From Cyathus striatus (taxonomy: Eukaryota > Basidiomycota > Agaricomycetes > Agaricales > Nidulariaceae), in the NCBI GenBank assembly GCA_025738555.1, contig JAOVFP010000010.1, positions 3,793,501 to 3,857,500 of the forward strand: a stretch of DNA of 64,000 bases, in the 5' to 3' direction. Both the position numbers and the translations under genes were made by a program. How positions within the stretch are numbered: the first letter of the stretch is position 1; each line of letters opens with the position of its first letter. Below, one piece after another: positions 35,563 through 46,749 of the stretch. The notes under the pieces were generated by a model. The model had not been told where the DNA came from, made no database searches, and saw only the letters and a program-made list of their open reading frames with translations.

Positions 35563-35916
35563 TCAATCACTAATAACTCTTTTTGGTACTCCATAATGTT
35601 TAAATATGTTTTGAAGATATTTTTCTGCAACTTCTGCACTATTAATTTCTTTGTTACATGGTACAAATGCTGCCATTTTTGTAAATCGATCAATGACTAC
35701 CATGAGAAAATCATAACCTTCAGATAATGGAAGTGGTCCTACAAAGTCTATGGATACAGTATGCCAGGGATGTTCAGGTATACTATTTGAAATAAGTTTT
35801 CTGACTGGAGCAGATCTATAAATATTTGTTCTTTGGCATGCTTCACATCTGGATATGTATTTCTTTATATCCATCATGAGTCTGGGCCACCAGTAGTCTC
35901 TTGTGATAAGTTCCAT
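35563..35916 (-). pseudogene. Gypsy A integrase
   Basis: The zinc finger end CEACQRTN, then HTVSIDFVGPLPLSEGYDFL (first catalytic Asp) and VVIDRFTKMAAFVPC. The frame reads to VPKRVISD, where TGA at 35562-35560 stands where GSQFTS should follow after Arg; the next part continues to about 35310 with further TGA breaks. The H of the HHCC finger lies upstream (HDSEISGHQGEYKT). Confidence 0.85.
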
Positions 35917-36093
35917 TGTTTTGTATTCTCCTTGATGTCCGGATATTTCTGAGTCATGACAGAGTCTAATTATACGTTCCCTTAGTTTGGTATTTTTAGG
36001 TACATAAACACAATCTTTTCATGTAATAATACCTTCCTGTGATTCGATCCAATCTTTAGATTTAAGATTAAGCATCTTAATTACTTCTTTGTC

Positions 36094-36480
36094 TCAATTT
36101 TTTCTAGATTTACGAATTTGTTCCATGATTTCTTCATCTTCTCCATGGACTTCGTAAGTCTGTCTAAAATGTTCTGGTTTAAGTAATATAAGATCTTCAT
36201 TGTCTTGATCTCCCTGATTGTGTCCTGCTCTTTGTAATAATAGGTTCACTTTGGTCATTTGATTGCCTGGTTTATGATGTAATGTGTAATGGAATTCTTG
36301 TAATTCTGTATTCCATCTTGCCTGATGTTGGTTTAATTTCTGCAGCTTTTTAAAATATTGAAGGTTCTTATGATCAGTCCATATTTTAAAGATTTGCTTA
36401 GCTCCTAAAAGATATTGTCGCCAAGTATTTAATGCTCTCATTATAGCAAGCATTTCCTTGTCATAGATCTCATAATTTCA
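36094..36480 (-). pseudogene. Gypsy A RNase H
   Basis: NYEIYDKEMLAIMRALNTWR, KIWTDHKNLQYFKKLQKLNQ and FHYTLHHKPGN are diagnostic for Ty3/gypsy RNase H. A TGA just upstream (about 36474) interrupts the frame at SPTE-stop-NYE, where Trp (TGG) or Arg is likely. Confidence 0.85.
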
Positions 36481-37916
36481 TTCTGTTGGACTTAATGCAT
36501 GAGATAAAAAGGCGATTGGTTTCCATATTCCATCAGATTGTTCCTGAGATAAGATAGCTCCGTTTGCAAGGTCTAATGAATCAGCTTCTACTCGGTATTT
36601 TCCATCATCATTTGGCATGGCTAATATTAGTGCTGATATGATCTGATCTTTAAGTTGAGAGAATGCAAGGGCTTGTGATAATTCCCATTTCCATTCGTTC
36701 TTTCCTGTGAGTTCATGAAGTGGTTTAGCAATCTTAGCAAATCCTTCAATAAATTATTGATAAAAGTTAATAAATCCCAGGAATTGTTGGAGTTCTCTTT
36801 TACTATTTGAAACCAGCCATTCTTAGAAATAATAAGTCCAAGGTATTCAACTTCAGCTTTTTCAAAGAAACATTTTTCTGGTTTAAGGTATAGTTCATGT
36901 TCTTCTAGTTTTCTAAGAACACATTTTACTATTTTTCAATGTTCCTTCAAAGTTTCCGTAAAGATAAGAATGTCATCCATATAAACAATTACCATTCCTT
37001 TATTAATTTCCATTCTAAAAATGTTATTCGTCATGGTTTGAAAGATCGCCGGAGAGTTGGTAAGACCAAAGAACATGATTAAGGGTTTGAACAATCCTTG
37101 ATTAATTCAGAATGCTGTGTATTGTTCATCTCCTTCTTTGATTTGGACATTGTTGTATCCCCATCGAATATCTAATTTCATAAAGTATCATGCCTTTTTT
37201 AATTTATCTACTAGTTCTTGAATTAACAGTAAAGGATATATATTTTTAATCATCATTTCATTTAACTTTTGATAATCTTGTATTGGTCAAAGTGAACCAT
37301 CTTTCTTTTTAATAAAGAAGAATGGAGATGCCCAAGGTGATTTCGAAGGTTGGATGCATCTGGAATTAAGGTTTTCATCTAGAAATTCATCAAATTGCTT
37401 CTGTTCATCTAGGTTTAAAAGATAGATTTTACAATCAAATGATGTAGATCCAGGTAAAAGTTTGATGACATGATCCCATAGTCGTTGTGGTGGAAGTTTA
37501 TCAAATAATTCTTTCGCAAATACTTTTTCAAACTCATAATAATACATTGGAATTGTTTCTTTCCAGTGCTTCTTTAGTTTTTGCTGATTTTGAGCTTCAG
37601 CTATTTTAGAAGCAGTTGTTTGGAATGCTCTTATTTCAATTTGTTCAAACAAGTTTACTATGATAATTTGATTGTTCATTTCTAGATTAATTGGTTCATC
37701 TAGATCTGATTTGTCTTCCTCTGGATTCATTGTATTAATCAGTGGAGTACATTCTATTGGACAGTGTGTGAATTTGATTGTATTTTCCTTCCAATCTATT
37801 TCTGGATTATGAATTTTAAGCCAATTGTGTCCAATGTACATAGAAGCGTTTCCTAGATTAGAGACAGCAAATTGAAGAATTTCCACATGTCTTCCAAGTT
37901 GGACTTTAAGTTCCAC
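36481..37916 (-). pseudogene. Gypsy A reverse transcriptase and upstream pol
   Basis: The open part 37916-37287 holds the pre-RT region and the RT start (KSPWASPFFFIKKKDGSL). Downstream (37280-36500) RT blocks are readable with isolated stops, including the fingers region, the palm (VYMDDILIF-like at about 36980) and the RT-RNase H connection with NFYQ-TAA-FIEG at about 36772. Length and order are normal for the family. Confidence 0.75.
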
Positions 37917-37976
37917 ATAATAAGTAATGGCTCCATCGCTATTTAAAGTTCCATTGGCATTATAAACAGAGGTTGG

Positions 37977-38464
37977 TCATGGTAATTTCTTTGTTGTAAT
38001 ATGGTTGTTTTCTACAAACTTCTGGTCAATACAAGTTCTGGTGCTTCCACTGTCAAGTAATGCCTTAAGTCCATAAGTTTGTTGAGTGTCCAAGGTTGTA
38101 ATCATTAGATCAAGATCCATCTGATTTCCTTTAGATCCTCGAATGAACTTTTTGGGTCCTTTAAATTCTTCTAATACTTCAATTACATCCTGATCTGAAA
38201 GATCATTCAGTTCATTAATTGTTTTCGGAGTTACTTCAAGTTTCTGTTTCAAGTGTGTCCAAATACTGAGAGAGAGGCCAAGGCGTGTTCCAGAGTTTGG
38301 TCTTTTAATCTCTGTGTGACCCAATACACGTTTCCTGGTTTTACTTCTTGATCAGAGAAGGTGCGCTGTGATATCTTTTTCTTGAACGATATGAATTCAG
38401 ATTCCAGATCTAAAGTAGGTACAGTTACATTACTAGATACATAAGTAGAGGCCAGCAAGTTCAC
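37977..38464 (-). pseudogene. Gypsy A protease and pol N-terminus
   Basis: Begins after the gag stop in another frame (NLLASTYVSSNVTVPTLDLE). The aspartic protease motif LLDSGSTRTCIDQKF lies at about 38060. Damaged by one frame change near 38290. Confidence 0.75.
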
Positions 38465-38466
38465 AC

Positions 38467-39759
38467 TTACTGCTGGCCTTGGGGAAAACCCAACTGAGTT
38501 ACCAGTAAGGTATATTGCTCTTCAGATAATTTCATTACATCAGGTAATTCTATGATATTACTAGTAGATGCTACCAGTATAGAGTTATTTACATATTGAA
38601 TGTCTATATTTATGTTACATTGTACATAAGGGCCTCGGTTTTGCTTTTTAGGGCATGCATTGGCCATGTGTCCTTTTTCTTTACAGTAGAAACATTGTTC
38701 TTCACGTTTCAGGGCGTCAATGTCCATGTGGTCTCCTCCTTCTGATACTGTGAGATTGGCTCAGTTAGGGGGAGGTGCAGGGTTCTGGGGAGAATGGGGT
38801 CCTTGATTCTGGGGTTGGAATTGATTTGGTCATGGTCCGCTCTGTTGGGTATTCTGCATGCCTTGCCTTTGTCTGAAGTTCTGGTTCTGTCCGGAGTTAA
38901 ACTGTTGTTCTTGTCAGGAGTTTTTGTTTCTAAAGATGTTTTGACATTCTTGATCGATTTCCTGGGCTGTGTCGTACCATTTTTGAAGTGTGTCCGGAGT
39001 TCCTCTCATAACAATCATTTTGAGGAATAGAGGATCGAGTTTGTCCTTATATTTTCTAATAATTGCGGCGTCGTTATACCTTGTTCGTCTGGTGATAGTT
39101 GAGAATCTAACTGTGAATTCTTCAACTGTCCATCATCCCATATATAAATTATCAAGTTCATTCTGAGTGTCCTGAATTTCTGAATATACTCCAAAGAAAT
39201 GTAAAAAATCTTCTTTGATTTGTTTGTACTTTGTTCCAGGGGTCTGTTCCAAAATTACCATAATTCGATCAACCCAGCTAGCTGCTGTTTGATTCTTTGA
39301 TCCATTTATAAGGCTCAACATGAATCTTATTTTCATCTCATACTCAAGGGGATTTACACAAGATCCAGTGAAGTATGACTCCAGTGATCTCATCCAAGCT
39401 CTTGCATGTTTACGATCTCCTGTGTATTTTTCAAGCTTCTCGATCTTTAAAGCCTTGTCTGTGACTGCGTCACATTGCCTTTTTGCCATCATTGAAGTGG
39501 CTTCTGCGGTTTCAAATGCAAGGGCATGTAATCCAAAGATTCCTCTTCCAATGAATCTGACATCTACAATCATATGAATCCAACCTCCTTGTTCAACTGA
39601 AGTTGGAGAGTTAGATGGTGGAGGTGGTGGCGGCGGTTGTGGGGTTTGGGGTAAAGGAATGTTAATTCCTTCAGGAGTTGGTGGATGTGTGAAAAGTCCT
39701 GGAGGTGGGATTTGTGGGTAATGAGCTGGTGGTGTGACAAGATGTCTTTCATCTATCAT
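38467..39759 (-). pseudogene. Gypsy A gag with zinc knuckle
   Basis: Pro-rich N-terminus, then a capsid-like region (KIEKLEKYTGDRKHARAWMR, FMLSLINGSKNQTAASWVDR). The zinc knuckle CFYCKEKGHMANAC (CX2CX4HX4C) is at about 38695. Four in-frame TGA codons between 39120 and 38750 sit at plausible Arg positions; the only other stop is the natural TAA at 38469-38467. An overlapping upstream frame (40082-39756) may be the true N-terminus. Confidence 0.8.
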
Positions 39760-40082
39760 AGTTCAAAGTCAGGATAGGTGGGTGTAGGAAGTTCTCTACC
39801 ATTGTTGTGAACAGTGTTTAGAAGTGTTTTGTATCTGTTTGGAGAATAGAAATCTTGTTCGAAAGGGGATACATATCGTGTGGGAGTACTGAATCTTAAT
39901 CTGTTGTCGTGTCTGGGTTCAGTGATGATAGTGAGAATGCGAGGGATAGGGATGATCAGACAGGGTTGTGGTAAGGGGTAGAGTTGGATTTGTGTGAGGG
40001 AGGGATAAGTGTTAGGATCAAAGTCTGAGTTGTCGGAGTCCACCGACACGGCTCTCAGAGTTTGTGGACAGGTGTAGGGCAT
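39756..40082 (-). CDS. ORF upstream of gypsy A gag
   Basis: 108 codons from MPYTCPQTLRAVSVDSDN, Pro/Ser/Thr-rich, ending in a few bases overlapping the next start (39759). Either an N-terminal gag extension separated by a frameshift or a short upstream ORF. Confidence 0.4.
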   Translation of the reverse strand: MPYTCPQTLRAVSVDSDNSDFDPNTYPSLTQIQLYPLPQPCLIIPIPRILTIITEPRHDNRLRFSTPTRYVSPFEQDFYSPNRYKTLLNTVHNNGRELPTPTYPDFEL

Positions 40083-40535
40083 AGGGCAAGATCAAGAAAT
40101 GTAAAGGGGTACAGATGTAGATGGAATGTGATAGGAATGGGATTGGAGAGATTGGAGGGTCTGGGAATGAGTAATAGATGCCACCATAATAGAGTCAAGT
40201 AACAGAAGCTCTTGATGAGGCTCGGAGACTAGCAAGATATCCTAAGTCTCACACACACCTTTTTGCAGATAGTACCAGCTGGGGTAACATGTGGTAGCCT
40301 CCCCAGTCACTGACACTGTGCCAAACTCAAGGCAGAGGGCCTAAGATGCTCGGTAATTCGGAAGTGTTGGGCTCAACATTACACTATCCTCTTGTACTTC
40401 CAAGTACAATGAGCAAGACTATTGAATGGGGTGTACGTCTGGTCCAAGAGGTCCAAGACAGGGAACGAGGTGTAGAAAGAAGTTTTGCTGGGGTTCGGTG
40501 GAAGAAGAGAAGTTCGGGGTCAAGGAATGAGATAG

Positions 40536-40546
40536 ATTCTTGTGCT
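40536..40546 (-). promoter_or_regulatory. Gypsy A primer-binding site (self-priming type)
   Basis: On the minus strand AGCACAAGAAT lies 2 nt after the 5' LTR. It is complementary over 11 nt to ATTCTTGTGCT in the LTR (40651-40641), which starts 33 nt after the start of TATAAATA (40684-40677). In the Tf1/sushi lineage the first 11 nt of the transcript prime reverse transcription in this way. Confidence 0.7.
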
Positions 40547-40548
40547 TT

Positions 40549-40936
40549 TGTTAGCGACAGATGAGCAAAATACTCAAAGCCGAACTTAAACACTTGAATA
40601 AGAAAGAGAAGTGAATCTTATTGCTAATTTGGAATAAACTAGCACAAGAATAGAGAATATTTAACTAAAATGACCGTATTTATAATGAAAGTCCATGAGG
40701 GAATCACATGTAATCTAACCTACACTATAACACATGTTTAATGTGCTTCTACTGTGCAAACTCATGTACTACGTATGTAACAAGTATAGCCAAACTGTGG
40801 ACTGTGCCTGTAGTCTTGATGAATAATGCATGTCAATATGGATGGTGTCCGCATTGTGTGTCATGTGATATATGTCAGGTGACTGTGATAAGATAAGATA
40901 TACGGATTAGATAAGATAAAGTGTGAAATCCTAACA
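40549..40936 (-). repeat. Gypsy A 5' LTR
   Basis: 388 bp; minus strand TGTTAGGATTTCACAC...TCGCTAACA. Includes TATAAATA at 40684-40677, a likely promoter. Confidence 0.9.
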
Positions 40937-40941
40937 ACTCA

Positions 40942-41640
40942 TTTTAAATGACCCATGAAAGTGAGTTCAAGTAGTTTAGAAGCTCAGTTGATAGAAGATG
41001 TGAATGGCAGAGCATTTATTTTCTCTGAAAGACATAGTTCACAAATAGGATCAGGTTTAAGCTCAGAGTTAATTTTAATGCCTGTTATCAATTTTTTAGA
41101 GATCAATTTCTTAAGTGATTCATAGCTGTGATAACCAAGTCTATGATGTCAAAAAAGTAATATCAAGAGAAATAGTTAAAACTGCATAGGCTTTCTCTGA
41201 CACATATTCTTCTGTTGTACCATCTATAATAGTAGAGTTGCTTTTATTGGCAGTAGCTGTAAAAAGCTTCTTTCCAGTATAATCATAGAAGTGCAGAGTA
41301 GATTCATAAATTTTAATATTAATAATTGAGAGTAAATTGTTTTTAAGATCTAATACATGTAGTACTCTGTTAAACTGCATAGCTCTTACAGTCCTCCCCT
41401 GATTGTGAGTTTAAACACCACACTCTCAACTTTTTTACTGTACACAACAGAATCATCAGCAAGACTAATTGATACACAATATAGTTGATAGTCATAGATC
41501 CAATGAAAATGGAGCATCATGTGAGAAGTGGCTCCTGAATCTGCATTCCAGTATAATGAGTATCAAGTTGTAAAGGACAGTGATTCAGAGGATCAGAACA
41601 AAGACTTCATATATTAATCAATTTATAACTTTGTCTTATC
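40942..41640 (-). pseudogene. Copia pol fragment (GAG-pre-integrase)
   Basis: VLHVLDLKNNLLSI in an open stretch (41380-41141), preceded by MLHFHWIYDYQ and followed by the damaged H-H-C-C region of integrase (CELCLSEK equivalent at about 41030). It ends at the gypsy A target duplication; the rest of pol should lie beyond repeat J but was not recognised there. Confidence 0.7.
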
Positions 41641-41699
41641 AATTACAAAAGTACCTTATCTTAAAAAATTTGAGAGAATTCATATTAGTGGTCAAGCAG

Positions 41700-42140
41700 T
41701 ATTCAAGAAAATAAATGAGTTGTATTCAGGGTTTTCTCCTTCTCTTCCTTCTACCTTAAAGAAAGGAAGGTACTTTATTGAGATAGAATCTGATATTGTC
41801 AATATAAAATTACAGCAACATTCAGATTACTTAAAGTTTCTTGTATTTCAAGCTGAGAGAGTGATTTCACAACAAATTCAGAATCATTTTTTTTTTTTTT
41901 GGGATAAAATGCAAAAGCTAAGTGTTAAATCCTCTGATAAGGAGAGCAACAGGTCTGCTACTGCTAGTGCTCTTCACCTTGGAACCTGATGTCTCTCATT
42001 CAAAATTTCCTATGTTACAAGAGATACCAAAAATCAAGTAAAATTTGTTATATTAGTAATTCAAGAGTTTCTTACAACTATTAAGAATCATATTGCTCCA
42101 GTTATTAGTGAATTGTTGAAATCATTTTCTAAAAATATCT
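41700..42140 (+). pseudogene. Unknown ORF
   Basis: Open at 41720-41989 (INELYSGFSPSLPSTLKKGR, QHSDYLKFLVFQAERVIS), then broken. It contains a T10 run. Helical and Lys-rich at the end; no family recognised. May be another passenger gene exon. Confidence 0.3.
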
Positions 42141-42432
42141 GAGAAAGAAATTATAACTATGTAATTAGTACAATATAATTTTTAAAAACTTATATCTTTT
42201 TTTTATTAGAATTAGAGATTTCAAATAAAAACAATTAAAGACTTAAATAATTAGTGGTCTTGCATGAACTTCAGTGAAGCTTTCATCACTGTTGCAATAA
42301 AGAAAAGTTCTAATGAAATCCCTTATATTAACTTCAATGATAATTCTATGTCATAGGTGATATTACTTGGAAATTTCAAGTTCTATTTTGTTTCTTCTGA
42401 ACTATAGAAAAAAATACCTTTTGAATAAGATT

Positions 42433-42880
42433 AGGCTCTAGTATCACATCCTGTTTCAATCACTAAGGATTGAACCATGGGAGAAGGTCTAATCAACAAG
42501 AGAGCATGTAAGTAATGAGCTCAGAGGTAATAAACAATGTACAGAAGTAATGAAATGTAAACTTCAACTTGTATATTGCACCTCTTGAACTTTTAATTTC
42601 ATATTTAGAACAGGGTGAAGTTGATGATGATATCTCAAAGTTGGAACAAGTCCCAAGTGAAGGGAATGATGTTAACATAGTTAATTTGAAACTGTAGTCT
42701 ACTTACAATATGAAGTAGTTTATATAGTAGTTACTTTGTTCCAGATGCAGACAAAGTAAATGTCTATAGGTTTGTGGCATAATGGAGAGTAAGTTATTTC
42801 AGAGAATGTAGACTACAGTAGACTAGTTCCATACCTTTAGATCACAGTCAACATATAACACTGAAGATCATGATAAGAGA
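42433..42880 (-). repeat. Decayed copia-type LTR, copy 2
   Basis: Reverse-complement match to 31380-31745: shared GTTCAATCC, ACTTCAACTTGTATATTGCA and AGTTTATATAGTAGTTACTT. It flanks the copia pol fragment on its 5' side in minus orientation. Confidence 0.6.
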
Positions 42881-42889
42881 ATGGAATGG

Positions 42890-43310
42890 GGTAATACTAA
42901 TGAAAATGGAATTAATGGCCCCACTTATTTTTTATTTTCATATTCAATTAACTATTTTTTTTTTTTCTGTAGAGTCTCTGTTATTGATAATATGTATGTT
43001 GATAATGTAAATTTTCTAAGTTACAAATACTCAGTAGATTAGTTTTATTTTACTGCTCTTGTAACTTATCACTGCTTCCTATATCAAATGTAATCAATAT
43101 TCTTTTATTATTAACTATCAGTAGCCAGTTTATCAGTGCTCATCCCTTGACAATATAGTTTAAATGCCTGTTAATCTGTTGATAAGAGTCTTTCAAATAT
43201 ATTTGATATGGATAATTACTTCACTGTGTATTATATAATATTATTAGCATTTATTTTTAGTAATAGCTTAGTCTAAATCTTTTTAGACTATAAGGGTCTT
43301 CCTAATACAT
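42890..43310. other. No gene seen
   Basis: AT-rich. A TTTTTTTTTTT run is at about 42955. Confidence 0.4.
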
Positions 43311-43315
43311 TAGAC

Positions 43316-43890
43316 ATGAGCCAAACCAACTCAGGGTTCCTGATGGCTGCTGATGTCAGACTAAATTTCCTGTTATTTAAATACTGCTCTGAATTCTTAC
43401 ATTTCATTCTGTCTTTCTTTTTCTTCTGTCCAACCATGTTCTCCTCTGTTATTTTTTACTCTTGCTCTTTTATCAACATCTTATCATATCACCTGAAGAC
43501 TCCTGTTCAGGTATTCCTCCTTAAAGAGGTTGAGATACCATGTATTCTTCCTTGTCACTCATTCCAAACTGAAGATTCATCATTTCTTTTTTATTACACC
43601 AGCCAAATGTCAATCTGCAAAGGGGGTGAACTGTTCTTCTATCCCAGTGGTAGTGTCCTGCTGACTAATGATGATAAAGTATGAACAGACTTTTGTATAT
43701 ACTGAAATTAGTTCTTTGTTGGTTTGCAATAGGTGTTACAGAGTAACTTCCACTATTGCAAGCAGTTCTCATGGTGCAAATCCAGTACCTGGCAGTCTAT
43801 CAGGCTAGCACTGCTGTTTTTAGTCAACACCTTGTTTACCACTTCCAAGCCACTCTTGACACTTATACAGAAGTTTCTCAGGCAAATTTA
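43316..43890 (+). pseudogene. QAS-family gene, copy 3
   Basis: ATG at 43436 (MFSSVIFYSCSFINILSYHL) runs to a donor at 43680. The next exon (about 43732-43888) reads YLAVYQASTAVFSQHLVYHF then ATLDTYTEVSQANLD-stop in one frame. The QASxAxxxxHL motif matches copy 1. The start region matches the fragment at 26461. Upstream there may be an alternative start at 43316. Confidence 0.4.
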
Positions 43891-43959
43891 GACTAAGGTA
43901 GAAGAGTGTCACATTCTGTTCTATTCCACTAGTGATAAGAATCTCAGAGGAGATAGTCT

Positions 43960-44330
43960 AAGTAGTGGAGTAACTTGTACAATGTTAGTAGGGTGCATGG
44001 AGATAGTGAACAAGTACAGGAGTAGTGGAACATTGGCTTCAACTTGTGTGTTGCACCCCTTGGACTTCCAGTTCCATATTTAGAACAAAATGGAGTAAGT
44101 GGCAAAATAGTGGAGTTAGCTCAAGACCCAAATAAAAGAAAAGTGTGAACATAGTCAATTCGAAACTAAAGCCTATCTACATTACAGGAGTAGTTTATAT
44201 AGTAAACTACTTTGTCCAAATGCATATGGAGTAATGCCCATGGGTATGTGGCATCCTAGGGGTAAGTAAACTCCATAGAATGTAGACCATAGTAAAACTA
44301 GTAGTATGCCTCTAGATTATAGTCATAGGT
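43960..44330 (-). repeat. Decayed copia-type LTR, copy 3
   Basis: Shares TTCAACTTGTGTGTTGCACC and AGTAGTTTATATAGTAAACT with the two other LTR copies. Confidence 0.55.
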
Positions 44331-44549
44331 GAAATGGCTGCAGCTGGAGAACGAGGTAGTAATATTAAAGGGAAGGAACAAGTAAACAGTTACAAGTAAA
44401 CATTAGTAAGGAGAGTTTGATATATAATAAGTACACATAGTCCGGAGGAACATACTAAAAGTGAAGTAAACCTGGAGTTAACTCCAATAGTTCAGGGATT
44501 GTCATGGATATGACAAGGAGTCTCTTCCATTAGCAGAGAGAGATTCAGA

Positions 44550-45310
44550 ATTTTCTTCAAGCTTGCAGTTTTGCTTTGTCTTCTAAATATTTTCATTCAC
44601 TTTGTATATATTCTAAAGTAGAAGAAGATAGTAATGTCTCATCCATGACATCATTACTTTGCTCTTCCAATGCTGGCTTCAATTCTTCCTTTCAATTAAG
44701 TGAAGGTGGAATGATTTCATTTTTCAGATGTGAGTACATGGTGATCTATAGAGATGAAGAGTACATCACAGAGTTCTGGATTTTCTGAAACTCTGTGTAC
44801 ATTAGTTTATTGTAGTTTAAACAAGAACAAACCAAGTATTTTCTGAATGTCAAGCTCCATTTTAGCCAATCTTATCATATTGTTATCAGGAAATAATTGA
44901 ACTTAATTATATGTTGTTTTCATAAATATTTCTGAATGATTGAGTAAATTCAAATTAAATGGCATCAGATTGAGCAAAGGTAGATTAGCTGGTGATTGGT
45001 ACTTCAGTGATACTTAGTATGTTACTCCCTTTTGAACTGTGTCATGTGTACTTTAGTTTGGCTCTTCTATTATAAGAACTTCTAATTTTCATTAGGTCAT
45101 CTCTTCACTTACCTAATGAAAATCAGATTTTGTTTTCATGCAGTATTCTTATCACAATACTCCTCTACTGTCCTTTTTGATATTTATAATATTATTATTA
45201 AGGAAATTATTCCAACATGCTTTCCATTCAATCAGATGGTGTACTGCTACCTGAACTCTATATCCCTAATGAAAACATCTCCAGCTGCCACTAGTTCCCA
45301 CTTGTTGTAA
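44550..45310 (+). pseudogene. Unknown gene fragment, plus arm of an inverted pair
   Basis: Two readable pieces: 44576-44788 (CEYMVIYRDEEYITEFW) and 45116-45310 (STVLFDIYNIIIKEIIPT). Both match the minus-strand gene at 46123-45247. The pieces are in the same order, so the whole arm is an inverted duplicate with a centre near 45240-45310. Function unknown. Confidence 0.45.
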
Positions 45311-46123
45311 TCAACATGTTGAACAGGTTGATCAGAGATCCTGAGGTGATGGCTTGCGTCATGATCGATATCAGAGCAGAGAAATTGGCTTTCCATGATA
45401 CCAAACTGGAATAGATTGGGAGCAATTTCTACAGTAGTGATATCATAGACATTGAAAAGGACAGTGGAGGAGAGCATTGCGATAAGAATGCTGAGTGCAA
45501 ATGAAAGAGATAAGTGAAGAGACAACTTAATAAAAATTAGAAGTTTTATAATAGAAGAGCCAAATTAAAGAACATGTGACTCTGTTCAAAATTAGAATAG
45601 TAACATACTAAGATTTCATCAAAGTACCAATCACCAGCTAATCTACCTTTGCTCAATTCAATACCTTTTGACTTGGATTTACTCAATTACTCTACATTTA
45701 GTGTTTTATCATATCACTATCAGTAAATAGTTGACCTATAAAGATTTACAAAAAATGACATATGATTAAAAAGGTCAACTATTTACTGATGGTGATATGA
45801 TAAAACACTAAATGTATATACTAAGTTAAAGAATGATAACAAAAGAGAAAAAACACATGAAGAGAAATTAGAGCCAGCCAGTACTGAGATTCATTCAACT
45901 TCCAGAACTTTGTGATGTACTCTCCATTCCCATAGGCCACCATGCACTTGTATCTGAGAAATGAAACTGTTTCACCTTCACATGCTATAACATCTCTGGT
46001 ATATTGAAATTTACATGCAGAGTCAGTTGAAAGTGCTATATCCATGTTCAGATACATTGTGCTGACATTACTGAAGGTTCCTATGTGACCTTCCAATATA
46101 CTCAGTCCATTCCTGGTCCACAC
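45247..46123 (-). pseudogene. Unknown gene with signal-like segment, minus arm
   Basis: An upstream piece (46123-45821) with VSFLRYKCMVAYGNGEYITK. The downstream ORF 45525-45247 starts MSLHLSLSFALSILIAMLSS, a hydrophobic signal- or membrane-like stretch, then VLFNVYDITTVEIAPN and HHLRISDQPVQHVDYNKWEL. A third copy of the downstream part is at 62136-61909. Not a family I recognise. A palindromic MITE (45694-45815) sits between the pieces. Confidence 0.4.
45694..45815. mobile_element. 122-bp palindromic MITE-like element
   Basis: 44-bp arms 45694-45737 and 45772-45815 match at 43 of 44 positions around a 34-nt loop; the ends are ACATTTAGTGTTTTATC. A TA overlaps each end, so a TA target is possible. 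Too short to code. Confidence 0.75.
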
Positions 46124-46139
46124 CCACTAGTTTGTGTTT

Positions 46140-46412
46140 TCTGACATTTCTGCCCAGGTCCTAACCTGGAACCTATTGGGTTTTCTTTCAGGAATCTCAG
46201 ATATGTAGTTTCTCTTATGATGGCCTTACTGCATCATCATACTATTACTCCTCTCTTCTATTCTTACTTATCTGTTTCATTATGGTCAATGTAGTTTAGT
46301 TCTTTATTCTTCATTCTGAGCATGTCATTTGTGCCCCTACTCTGCTTTGCCCAGCCTTTTATCCCTTTGACTTCTACTCAGTATTATACTTCCACATTTG
46401 TACCTATAGGTT
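46140..46412. other. No gene seen
   Basis: T/C-rich, with TTTTCTTTCAG and TTCCTTCAG motifs as in introns. The stretch is partly similar to 46800-46880. Confidence 0.35.
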
Positions 46413-46417
46413 CCTAC

Positions 46418-46742
46418 TGTGAGAAGTAACAAGAATAGAGGGGGTGGATGGAGAGAGAATAGAGGGTAATAAAGAGCAAGGAAGGTGGTAAGGGAGCAAA
46501 TGACTCAGACACAAACACTAACACAGACACAAGATGGAGAGGAAAACTTGTTAACAACTATCAAGTTACAGAGTGTTTATATACTGAGTGTATCTACTAA
46601 AGTCCCAACCAAGGTCCTGTAACTAAGGTAACTGACAGCTGTCAATCTGTCAGTCAAGGATCTGTCAATCACAGAACTGTCAAGTATGACAGGTGACAAG
46701 TGACAGCTGTCAAAGAAGCTGTGCAACCCAGAATATCTAACA
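46418..46742 (-). mobile_element. Solo LTR, second copy
   Basis: 325 bp with TGTGAGAAGTAAC...ATATCTAACA, flanked by an exact 5-bp duplication CCTAC (46413-46417 and 46743-46747). Same family as 34983-35299. Both contain a (GA)CACA-rich stretch and TATATACTGAGTGTATCTAC. Confidence 0.9.
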
Positions 46743-46749
46743 CCTACCT

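Larger units (their letters stand above)
33766..40936 (-). mobile_element. Gypsy A: complete Ty3/gypsy chromovirus
   Basis: 388-bp LTRs at both ends, TG...CA termini, and an exact 5-bp target duplication ACTCA (33761-33765 and 40937-40941). Minus-strand order: LTR, self-priming PBS, gag with zinc knuckle, protease, RT, RNase H, integrase, chromodomain, polypurine tract, LTR. The LTRs differ at about 21 positions, all but one transitions. A 317-bp solo LTR of another family is inserted between integrase and chromodomain. It interrupts repeat J. Confidence 0.9.

Noticed and set aside
33766..40936. tRNA-primed reverse transcription for gypsy A
   Set aside because: I could not match the PBS to a tRNA 3' end, while an 11-nt match to the LTR at a likely transcript start exists.
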